From the NCBI RefSeq assembly GCF_046115515.1, contig NZ_CP175953.1: DNA of 64,000 nt. One strand, given 5' to 3'. Numbering within the stretch: the first letter of the stretch is position 1; each line of letters opens with the position of its first letter. The notes below the pieces were generated by a model, which saw only the letters and a list, made by a program, of their open reading frames with translations, did not search any database and had not been told where the DNA came from. This document shows positions 1 through 6,548 of this stretch, one piece after another. The translations under genes were made by a program, and so were the position numbers. This DNA comes from Gracilimonas sp017641085. GTDB taxonomy: Bacteria; Bacteroidota; Rhodothermia; Balneolales; Balneolaceae.

Positions 1-114
1 AGTTACTCGAAGTTCAAATCAAAAACCCTTACCTTTTAGGGCTTTAAAAAGTCCGCTTCACGGTTTTGTTTGAAATGAAGCGATTAACTTCAAAAACTAT
101 TATCAAAAAGTACC

Positions 115-1536
115 ATGGCAAAAGAATTTGATGTATGTGTAATCGGGTCAGGCCCCGGCGGATATGTAGCCGCAATTCGTGCTTCTCAGCTTGGCTTTAA
201 AACGGCAATTGTTGAAAAAAGACATCTTGGTGGTGTTTGTTTGAATATCGGTTGTATTCCAACCAAAGCCCTGCTTCGTTCGGCTGAAGTGTATGAATCT
301 ATTGAGCACGCCTCTGATTACGGAATTAACGTGAAAGACTATTCTGCCGACTTCGACGGTATAGTGAAGCGTAGCCGTGGTGTTGCCAACAAAATGAGCA
401 AAGGTGTTCAGTTCCTGATGAAAGCTAATAAGATTGAAGTATTCATGGGAACGGGCGTTTTCAAATCCAAATCTGAATTGTCGGTAAATGATGATAAGGG
501 CAAAGAGCAGGAAAGCATCAAAGCGAAGCATTTCATTGTAGCTACCGGAGCACGTCCTCGTCAGCTTCCAAACCTGGAAATTGATGGCGACATGATCATC
601 GATTCTGAAAAAGCCATGCAGCTCGACAAGCAGCCTAAGAAAATGGTGATTGTCGGAGCCGGCGCTATTGGAGTTGAGTTTGCGTACTTCTACAATGCCA
701 TCGGAACAGAAGTGACCATCGTAGAGCTTCAGGACACATTGGTGCCTGTTGAAGACAAAGACGTTGGTAAAGAACTTGGTAAGATCTACAAGAAGAAAGG
801 CATGAACGTGATGACCGGAAGTACGGTTGAAAACGTGAAGAAAAAAGGGAAAGGTGTTGAAGTAACCGTTAAAACCAAGAAAGGCGAAGAGAAAATCGAA
901 GCCGATGTGGTTCTTTCTGCGGTAGGTGTAACCGGAAACGTAGAAAATCTTGGATTGGACAAAGCCGGTGTTAAAACCGAAAAAGGTGCCATCGTTGTTG
1001 ACAAGAAAACCTACAAAACCAATGTGGATGGCATTTACGCCATCGGTGATGTAATCGGCGCTCCGTGGCTGGCTCACAAAGCTTCTCATGAAGCTGTGGT
1101 ACTTGCCGAACAACTGGCCGGCGAAAACCCGCATCCCGTGAATTACAATAACATTCCGGGCTGTACGTACTGCGAACCACAGATTGCTTCTGTTGGGTTA
1201 ACTGAGCAGGCAGCCAAAGATGAGGGTTATGATGTGAAAGTCGGAAAATTCCCGCTTTCAGCATCCGGTAAGGCGACCGCTCTTGGTCATGAAGAAGGCT
1301 TTGTAAAAGTGGTATTCGATGCCAAATACGGCGAGTGGTTAGGTTGCCACATGATTGGATTCGGCGTAACGGAAATGATTGCCGAAGCCGTTGTAGCCCG
1401 TGACCTTGAAACGACCGGACATGAAATTATCAGTGCGGTTCACCCACACCCAACCCTCTCTGAGGCGGTAATGGAAGCTGCAGCTGAAGCCTATAATGAA
1501 GGTGTTCACTTAGGAACTCCCGTTAAGAAGAAATAG
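115..1536 (+). CDS. lpdA: Dihydrolipoyl dehydrogenase (E3)
   Basis: FAD-dependent disulfide oxidoreductase that reoxidises dihydrolipoyl groups of 2-oxoacid dehydrogenase complexes with NAD+. Seen in the 473-residue product: N-terminal FAD motif GSGPGG (residues 11-16), redox-active cysteines C42 and C47 in VCLNIGC, a second dinucleotide motif GAGAIG near 183, the FAD-binding AIGD segment near 310, and the C-terminal active-site HPHPTLSE. Length and domain order are normal for the family. It is followed by lipB and lipA on the same strand, so lipoate synthesis and lipoate recycling are co-located. A two-lipoyl E2 that could be its substrate lies at 61 kb. The stop codon merges into a heptamer repeat and a terminator. 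Family assignment is secure; which 2-oxoacid complexes it serves is not determined. Confidence 0.97.
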   Translation: MAKEFDVCVIGSGPGGYVAAIRASQLGFKTAIVEKRHLGGVCLNIGCIPTKALLRSAEVYESIEHASDYGINVKDYSADFDGIVKRSRGVANKMSKGVQFLMKANKIEVFMGTGVFKSKSELSVNDDKGKEQESIKAKHFIVATGARPRQLPNLEIDGDMIIDSEKAMQLDKQPKKMVIVGAGAIGVEFAYFYNAIGTEVTIVELQDTLVPVEDKDVGKELGKIYKKKGMNVMTGSTVENVKKKGKGVEVTVKTKKGEEKIEADVVLSAVGVTGNVENLGLDKAGVKTEKGAIVVDKKTYKTNVDGIYAIGDVIGAPWLAHKASHEAVVLAEQLAGENPHPVNYNNIPGCTYCEPQIASVGLTEQAAKDEGYDVKVGKFPLSASGKATALGHEEGFVKVVFDAKYGEWLGCHMIGFGVTEMIAEAVVARDLETTGHEIISAVHPHPTLSEAVMEAAAEAYNEGVHLGTPVKKK

Positions 1537-1577
1537 AACATCGAACAAGGAATTCCGAACTTCGAATGTTGAACTAT
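1536..1577 (+). repeat. Degenerate heptamer array starting in the lpdA stop codon
   Basis: Six consecutive 7-bp units, each starting with GAA, begin at 1536, 1543, 1550, 1557, 1564 and 1571. The first G is the third base of the lpdA TAG stop. The array then runs directly into a terminator hairpin. An array of closely similar units begins at the smc stop codon (56310-56349, minus strand), and another lies at 60969-61010. No coding potential is seen. Confidence 0.75.
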
Positions 1578-1602
1578 ATGGCTCCTTCGGGAGCCATTTT
1601 TA
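1578..1602 (+). terminator. Intrinsic terminator after lpdA
   Basis: Perfect 8-bp stem (1578-1585 with 1590-1597) closed by a TTCG tetraloop and followed by a T-rich run. It separates lpdA from lipB, so lipB probably needs its own promoter or read-through. Confidence 0.85.
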
Positions 1603-1614
1603 TCTGTGAATGTG

Positions 1615-2337
1615 ATGAGCAAAAAAGTTGAACTGTACGATTTGGGTTCTGCCTCATATCAGCCGATATGGGATTTACAGCATGCCGTGCAGCAACGCAT
1701 CATAGAAGAAAAGCGCGCCGAACAAAAGGGAGAGTTCGAAGGGGAACGTCTCGATGATATCCTGTTTTTTGTGGAACATCTCCATGTGTACACGCTGGGC
1801 AAAAGTGGTAATGAAGAGCATATGCTCCGGTCCATGATGGAGCTTCAGCAATTAGAAGCGGAGTTCATAAAGATCGATCGTGGCGGTGACATTACCTACC
1901 ACGGGCCGGGACAAATTGTAGGCTACCCGATTTTAGATTTGGATCGCCATTTCACTGACGTGCATAAGTACCTTCGCTTCCTCGAAGAAGTGATTATCCG
2001 CGTCTGTGCCGACTATGGATTTGAAGCCGGGCGTATTGAAGGCGCAACCGGTGTTTGGGTTGATGATGCCAAAATTTGCGCCATGGGCATTCGGTGCTCC
2101 CGGTGGGTAACCATGCATGGTTTTGCGCTCAATGTGAATACCGATCTCAGATATTTTAATAACATCGTTCCCTGCGGGATTGATGATAAAGCCGTTACCA
2201 GTTTACAGAAGCTGAACGGCAGGGAAATTGACCCCGAAGAAGTGAAAAAACGGATTGTTTCTCATTTCGAAAACGTTTTCAATGTATCCATTTCTCCCAA
2301 GGGTTCTCTGCAGGAAGTGGAGCATAATATTTTGTAA
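1615..2337 (+). CDS. lipB: Octanoyl-[ACP]:protein N-octanoyltransferase
   Basis: Transfers octanoate from acyl carrier protein to the lipoyl lysine of E2 and glycine-cleavage H proteins, the first step of endogenous lipoylation. The 240-residue product has the family motif RGGDITYHGPGQ and the catalytic cysteine in VPCGIDDK, with the lysine of that motif completing the Cys/Lys dyad. GTG codons at 1606 and 1612 are also in frame, but the ATG at 1615 (MSKKVELYDLG) gives the usual N-terminus. It is followed by lipA, which inserts the sulfurs. Length is normal and nothing is missing. Confidence 0.95.
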   Translation: MSKKVELYDLGSASYQPIWDLQHAVQQRIIEEKRAEQKGEFEGERLDDILFFVEHLHVYTLGKSGNEEHMLRSMMELQQLEAEFIKIDRGGDITYHGPGQIVGYPILDLDRHFTDVHKYLRFLEEVIIRVCADYGFEAGRIEGATGVWVDDAKICAMGIRCSRWVTMHGFALNVNTDLRYFNNIVPCGIDDKAVTSLQKLNGREIDPEEVKKRIVSHFENVFNVSISPKGSLQEVEHNIL

Positions 2338-2352
2338 CTTTACACATAATTT

Positions 2353-2493
2353 GTCATCGCGAGGAGCTGAAATAGTTAGAATGATTGCTTAACTCTTTCG
2401 ACGAAGCGATCTCCCTTAAATGGCAATGAAATTGAATAGTGGAGATTGCCACGGGAAATGGCTTCCTTCGGTCGCCGAATTCCTCGCAATGAC
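2353..2493. repeat. Palindromic intergenic repeat, GTCATCGCGAGG family, copy 1
   Basis: A 141-bp unit bounded by 13-bp inverted ends (2353-2365 and 2481-2493, one mismatch), with an inner inverted pair built around GCGATCTCC and GGAGATTGCC. Two more copies lie inside the arginine operon (35099-35251 and 38565-38716). Related GTCATTGCGAGG repeats are widespread in bacterial intergenic DNA; no transposase is seen here. Its right end runs into the 5' side of lipA and creates a spurious upstream extension of that reading frame. Confidence 0.85.
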
Positions 2494-2517
2494 ATGCTGA
2501 AATCACAAAGAAGCACC

Positions 2518-3396
2518 ATGATTAAAGAACTTCAGGTAGTAGATAAGCCATCCGAAAATCGCAGACCCGATTGGCTGCGTGTTAAACTTCCATCAGGAGA
2601 GAAATTCAAGGAAGTTTCGGAGAATATCCGAAAACATAATTTGAATACGGTATGTGCTGAAGCCCGTTGCCCGAATATGGGCGAATGCTGGGGAGCAGGA
2701 ACGGCTACCTTCATGATATTGGGAGACGTTTGTACCCGATCGTGTGCTTTTTGCGCTATTAAGACAGGACGCCCTCCGCAAGACCTGGATTGGGATGAGC
2801 CCAAACGAGTGGCTGATGCCGCTGCCAAAATGGGACTGAAGCACGTGGTGCTGACCTCGGTAAACCGGGATGAACGTAAAGATGGCGGTGCCCCAATTTT
2901 TGCCGAATGTCATAAAGAAATCAGAAAAGCTATTCCGGGTGTGACTATTGAGTCTCTCATTCCTGATTTTCGTGGCGAATGGGATGCAGCTCTTCAAATT
3001 GTTTTTGATACCCCGCCGGATGTACTTAGCCACAACCTGGAAACCGTGCCAAGTAAGTACCGAAGAGTTCGCCCTCAGGCTCGTTACGAGCGCTCGCTGG
3101 AACTCCTTCAGCGCACCAAGAATGCCGGGCTTAGAACCAAAACCGGGATTATGGTTGGCCTGGGCGAAACCCGGGAAGAAGTCATTGAACTGATGCAGGA
3201 TTGCGTGGATCATGGTGTGGATGTACTCACCATTGGTCAATACATGCAGCCTACCAAAATGCACCATCCTGTAATGGATTGGGTGCACCCTGATCAATTT
3301 GCAGAATACAAGGAGATCGGTGAGAAATTAGGAATCGAGCATGTGGAAAGTGGTCCGCTGGTTCGTTCTTCCTATCACGCCGAGCGTCACGTCTAA
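2518..3396 (+). CDS. lipA: Lipoyl synthase, radical SAM
   Basis: Inserts two sulfur atoms into protein-bound octanoyl groups. The 292-residue product has both diagnostic clusters: the auxiliary cysteines in CAEARCPNMGEC and the radical-SAM CxxxCxxC in CTRSCAFC, plus the C-terminal GPLVRSSYHAE segment with the conserved RSSY motif. The frame stays open upstream to 2446, but that stretch lies in an intergenic repeat and encodes repeat-derived residues. The ATG at 2518 (MIKELQVVDKP) is therefore preferred; 2494 is the alternative. It follows lipB, separated by the repeat. Function is secure, the exact start moderately so. Confidence 0.95.
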   Translation: MIKELQVVDKPSENRRPDWLRVKLPSGEKFKEVSENIRKHNLNTVCAEARCPNMGECWGAGTATFMILGDVCTRSCAFCAIKTGRPPQDLDWDEPKRVADAAAKMGLKHVVLTSVNRDERKDGGAPIFAECHKEIRKAIPGVTIESLIPDFRGEWDAALQIVFDTPPDVLSHNLETVPSKYRRVRPQARYERSLELLQRTKNAGLRTKTGIMVGLGETREEVIELMQDCVDHGVDVLTIGQYMQPTKMHHPVMDWVHPDQFAEYKEIGEKLGIEHVESGPLVRSSYHAERHV

Positions 3397-3500
3397 CAGC
3401 AGCGTTAGTTATTCCGTTTTGTTGAGTGGTCAGTTAATTTCAGCCAAAAACCGTTAACTAATTTGCCACGGTTGTAGTAACTTGGAGCAAAGAAATAGCT

Positions 3501-4211
3501 ATGGTTTCATTACTTGTTGTTTTATCAGTCAGTTTCCTGTTGGGATCGATCCCATCCTCGCTGTGGGTGGGTCAAATATTTCACAAAACGGATATTCGAA
3601 CTCAGGGAAGCGGCAACCTTGGAACCACCAACGCATTTCGAATTTTAGGCTGGAAATCAGGAGTATCGGTACTGGTACTCGATTTTATGAAAGGTTTCGC
3701 AGCCTCTTTCTGGGTCAGCCTCTATGCTTTTGAAATTGGAAACGGCCCCATTGCTCCTCCCGGATGGGAAGCCGATGCTTTTCTGAAAATCACTTGTGGG
3801 TTAATGGCTGTGGTAGGTCACATGTTCCCCATCTTTGCCAGCTTTAAAGGTGGCAAAGGGGCAGCGACCGCCTGTGGTATGCTCTTTGGTATTGAACCGA
3901 TTTCTATCAGTATTTCTTCCGTTGTATTTATCATTATTACCTTTTCTACCCGTTACGTTTCCCTGGCTTCCATCACCGCCAGTTTTATTTACCCCATCAG
4001 TTTGGTGATTATGCGGTACGGTTTCGGATATTATGTGGATGGAAGCATCATCATTTTTGCCACTTTTATTGCAGCCGGTATTATTTACAAGCATAAATCG
4101 AATATTCGGCGTTTATTGGACGGAAATGAAAACCGCGTAAATCTTTACGGAAAGAAGAATAAAGAAGAAGAGGAACAGGCTGCTGAAAAGTTGGCTGAGG
4201 CAGAAGCATGA
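3501..4211 (+). CDS. plsY: Acyl-phosphate:glycerol-3-phosphate acyltransferase
   Basis: Inner-membrane enzyme that makes lysophosphatidate from acyl-phosphate and glycerol-3-phosphate. Seen: the three cytoplasmic family motifs GSIPSS (around residue 13), GSGNLGTTN (around 37) and GGKGAAT (around 118), separated by several hydrophobic membrane segments. The C-terminal tail of about 25 residues is rich in Lys and Glu and longer than in many PlsY proteins (236 residues in total). Its stop overlaps the gpsA start by 4 bp (ATGA), so the enzyme that supplies glycerol-3-phosphate is translationally coupled to the enzyme that consumes it. Confidence 0.95.
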   Translation: MVSLLVVLSVSFLLGSIPSSLWVGQIFHKTDIRTQGSGNLGTTNAFRILGWKSGVSVLVLDFMKGFAASFWVSLYAFEIGNGPIAPPGWEADAFLKITCGLMAVVGHMFPIFASFKGGKGAATACGMLFGIEPISISISSVVFIIITFSTRYVSLASITASFIYPISLVIMRYGFGYYVDGSIIIFATFIAAGIIYKHKSNIRRLLDGNENRVNLYGKKNKEEEEQAAEKLAEAEA

Positions 4212-5224
4212 GTAAACGAAATGTTACTATAGTTGGAGCGGGAAGTTTTGGAACGGCCCTCGCCCTTGTATTGGACACGGCCGGGAATAACGTTCAAATG
4301 TGGGCCCGCGAGGAAAACATCGCCAACCAGATTAATGAAAAGCACATTAATCCTTCTTATCTGAATGATATTGACCTGCCGGAAGGAATAAAAGCATACA
4401 ACGATTTAGAACAGTGCCTGAAATCTCAGGATATGGTCGTTTTTGCAACGCCTTCTCACACCTTAAGAGAATTAGCCGGAAAATTGAAGCCCTGCCTCGA
4501 CGGACATGAAATTCTGGTAACCGTTGCCAAGGGAATAGAAAACGACACCTTCAAAACCATGTCACAGATATTGGTGGAGGTGATGGAAGGCACTACCTAT
4601 GAGGATAACATCGGAGTGCTGTATGGGCCGAGCCATGCCGAAGAAGTGGGCAAGCTGAAGCCAACAACCGTGGTGGCAGCCGCCTATTCAACCCGCACAG
4701 CACGCATTATACAGGAAACGTTTCTCACCCCAATGTTCCGTGTGTATATCAATAATGATGTGATTGGCGTGGAAATCGGTGGCTCGGTAAAAAACATTAT
4801 GGCGATTGCTGCCGGAATTGTGGACGGAGCCGAATTGGGAGACAATGCCAAGGCCGCACTCATCACCCGCGGACTCCATGAAATGAAGCGGATGGGACTC
4901 ATGATGGGAGCTCATTCAGATACCTTCTCCGGGTTAACCGGTATGGGAGACCTGATCGTTACCTGCACAAGTACTCACAGCCGGAACCGTTCGGTAGGAT
5001 TTCGCATTGGTAAAGGAGAGAAGCTGGACGATATAATCGACAGTATGAATATGGTAGCTGAAGGTGTGAAAACAACAAAATCGGTGAGAGACTGGGCCAT
5101 CAAGAATAATGTTGAGATGCCTATAACTCACGCCATCTACAGCGTTTTATTTGAAAATGTTGACCCGCGGGATGCGTTGTATGAGCTCATGACCCGCGAT
5201 CCTAAAGATGAAATTGTGATGTAG
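4208..5224 (+). CDS. gpsA: Glycerol-3-phosphate dehydrogenase [NAD(P)+]
   Basis: Reduces dihydroxyacetone phosphate to sn-glycerol-3-phosphate for phospholipid synthesis. The 338-residue product starts with the Rossmann motif GAGSFG, contains the active-site lysine region GGSVKNIMAIAAGI near 195 and the substrate-binding GLTGMGDLIVTC near 240. It overlaps plsY by 4 bp and is followed after 40 bp by an AlbA_2 protein. Length and motifs are normal. Confidence 0.97.
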   Translation: MSKRNVTIVGAGSFGTALALVLDTAGNNVQMWAREENIANQINEKHINPSYLNDIDLPEGIKAYNDLEQCLKSQDMVVFATPSHTLRELAGKLKPCLDGHEILVTVAKGIENDTFKTMSQILVEVMEGTTYEDNIGVLYGPSHAEEVGKLKPTTVVAAAYSTRTARIIQETFLTPMFRVYINNDVIGVEIGGSVKNIMAIAAGIVDGAELGDNAKAALITRGLHEMKRMGLMMGAHSDTFSGLTGMGDLIVTCTSTHSRNRSVGFRIGKGEKLDDIIDSMNMVAEGVKTTKSVRDWAIKNNVEMPITHAIYSVLFENVDPRDALYELMTRDPKDEIVM

Positions 5225-5264
5225 CAGGTTTCATCCAGAGTTCAACCTAAAATCATCTACAGTC

Positions 5265-5963
5265 ATGGAAGACGAACTCGAGTTTTACTTACAGTACACC
5301 GACAGCGTTCAGGTTTCGAAGCTTACCCCGGGTGACCTGAAAAGCCTGATACAAACCGGTGAAAGCAGCTTTTTGGAATTCAAGCATAGCGTAGCATCTC
5401 CCGAAAAAATTGCCCGGGAAATTGCGGCATTTGCTAATACAAAAGGCGGCACTATCCTGATAGGTGTGGAAGACAACGGCGAAATGATTGGTGTGGAAGG
5501 ATACCACGAAGAGGAGTTTTGGTTGAATCAGGCTGCTTCTGAAGAATGCATTCCTGAGGTGCCGATCAGTATAGAACTGGTAAACCTCGGCGAGCGTGAT
5601 GTGCTGATTGTAAAAGTACCGGAGGCCGAAGAAAAGCCGGTGTATGTGAAAGGAAAGAACGTTAGGCAGGTGTATGTCCGCCTGGAAGATGAAAGCGTGG
5701 TTGCCAGCGATGAATATATTGAGGTGCTGAAGCAGAATTATTCTGAAGAAGGCTTCACGTTTGAGTATGGGGAAAAAGAACAGCAATTGTTTCGTTTTCT
5801 GAATGAATACGGAGACATCACGGTTAAGAGGTTCTCGTTGCTGATAAGTGTTACGACTTATCGTGCAGCTAAGATTTTGGTGAATTTAGTGAGTGCCGGC
5901 ATTCTTGATTTGTTTGAGAAAGACGGGGTTACGCATTATACATTTTCCAAAAAAAGTTCGTAA
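5265..5963 (+). CDS. AlbA_2 (divergent AAA-4 / Schlafen-type) domain protein
   Basis: 232 residues. The N-terminal half carries the AlbA_2 pattern: ESSFLEFKHS near residue 34, then KIAREIAAFANTKGGTILIGV, the signature of putative ATP/nucleic-acid-binding domains often found in transcriptional regulators. The C-terminal third (about 165-230) looks like a small winged-helix unit (FLNEYGDITVKRFSLL). The biological role is unknown. It lies 40 bp after gpsA and 30 bp before an ErpA-like gene on the same strand. A regulator is possible, but no target is evident. Confidence 0.75.
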   Translation: MEDELEFYLQYTDSVQVSKLTPGDLKSLIQTGESSFLEFKHSVASPEKIAREIAAFANTKGGTILIGVEDNGEMIGVEGYHEEEFWLNQAASEECIPEVPISIELVNLGERDVLIVKVPEAEEKPVYVKGKNVRQVYVRLEDESVVASDEYIEVLKQNYSEEGFTFEYGEKEQQLFRFLNEYGDITVKRFSLLISVTTYRAAKILVNLVSAGILDLFEKDGVTHYTFSKKSS

Positions 5964-5968
5964 TTTTG
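5961..5968 (+). promoter_or_regulatory. Possible -7 element of the Fe-S carrier gene
   Basis: TAATTTTG fits the Bacteroidota -7 consensus TAnnTTTG and ends 25 bp before the ATG at 5994. It overlaps the stop codon of the preceding gene. I see no clear -33 TTG at the right distance, so this is weak. Confidence 0.3.
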
Positions 5969-5993
5969 ACTCGTTCTAAATAAAGGGAGCGAC

Positions 5994-6446
5994 ATGAGTG
6001 TTCAAGAAGAAAATTTAGATGATGTAATTTCCTCACTGATTGATGTGGATGAAGAAGAGGAAACGGCTACACCTCAGCCTATCACCGCAAAAGACTACCA
6101 AAAAGAAGAGCTGACCGGCGAACCTGTAATTCTTACCGAACGGGCCGCCCGGCAGGTAGAGAAAATCAAACAGCAGGAAGAGATGGATGACAACCTGTAT
6201 CTGAGGGTTGCTGTTGATGGAGGAGGCTGCTCCGGTTTAAGCTATAAACTTGGCCTCGACTACCGCACCGATGAGGATAATGTGTATGAAAGCCACGGAG
6301 TGGAAATTATCGTAGCTCCGAAACACCTCATGTATTTAGAGGGAATGCAGATCGACTACCCCGATGGATTAGACGCCCGCGGCTTCACCTTCGACAATCC
6401 TAATGCCGTTGAAAACTGTGGTTGCGGAACTTCTTTCGCTATCTAA
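5994..6446 (+). CDS. HesB/IscA-type iron-sulfur cluster carrier, ErpA-like
   Basis: A-type carrier that hands Fe-S clusters to apo-proteins. The three conserved cysteines are present: GGCSGLSY and the C-terminal NCGCG. The core is about 105 residues; here it is preceded by an acidic N-terminal extension of about 45 residues (total 150), unusual for free-standing IscA/ErpA proteins. GAGCGAC upstream of the ATG gives a reasonable ribosome binding site. LipA encoded nearby needs two 4Fe-4S clusters and is a plausible client, but that is inference. Confidence 0.88.
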   Translation: MSVQEENLDDVISSLIDVDEEEETATPQPITAKDYQKEELTGEPVILTERAARQVEKIKQQEEMDDNLYLRVAVDGGGCSGLSYKLGLDYRTDEDNVYESHGVEIIVAPKHLMYLEGMQIDYPDGLDARGFTFDNPNAVENCGCGTSFAI

Positions 6447-6453
6447 AGATGAT

Positions 6454-6535
6454 GGTCATTCCTTCGAAAGCAGGAATCCGAATCTTATAAAAGACCCGCA
6501 GTAAAAAATCATACCACAACAAGATTCAGGGCTTT
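6454..6535. repeat. Intergenic repeat with ATTCC...GGAAT hairpin
   Basis: Just after the ErpA-like gene lies a GTCATTCC / GAAAGCAGGAATCC hairpin of a type common in bacterial intergenic DNA. The inverted pair GAATCTT / AAGATTC further on (about 6480 and 6519) brackets a second, larger fold. The element sits between two convergent genes and could help terminate both. Confidence 0.55.
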
Positions 6536-6548
6536 CGTCGCGGAACGA

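Noticed and set aside
148..1134. Long open frame (328 codons) on the minus strand inside lpdA
   Set aside because: Shadow of the well-supported lpdA frame; low-quality composition and no family motif.
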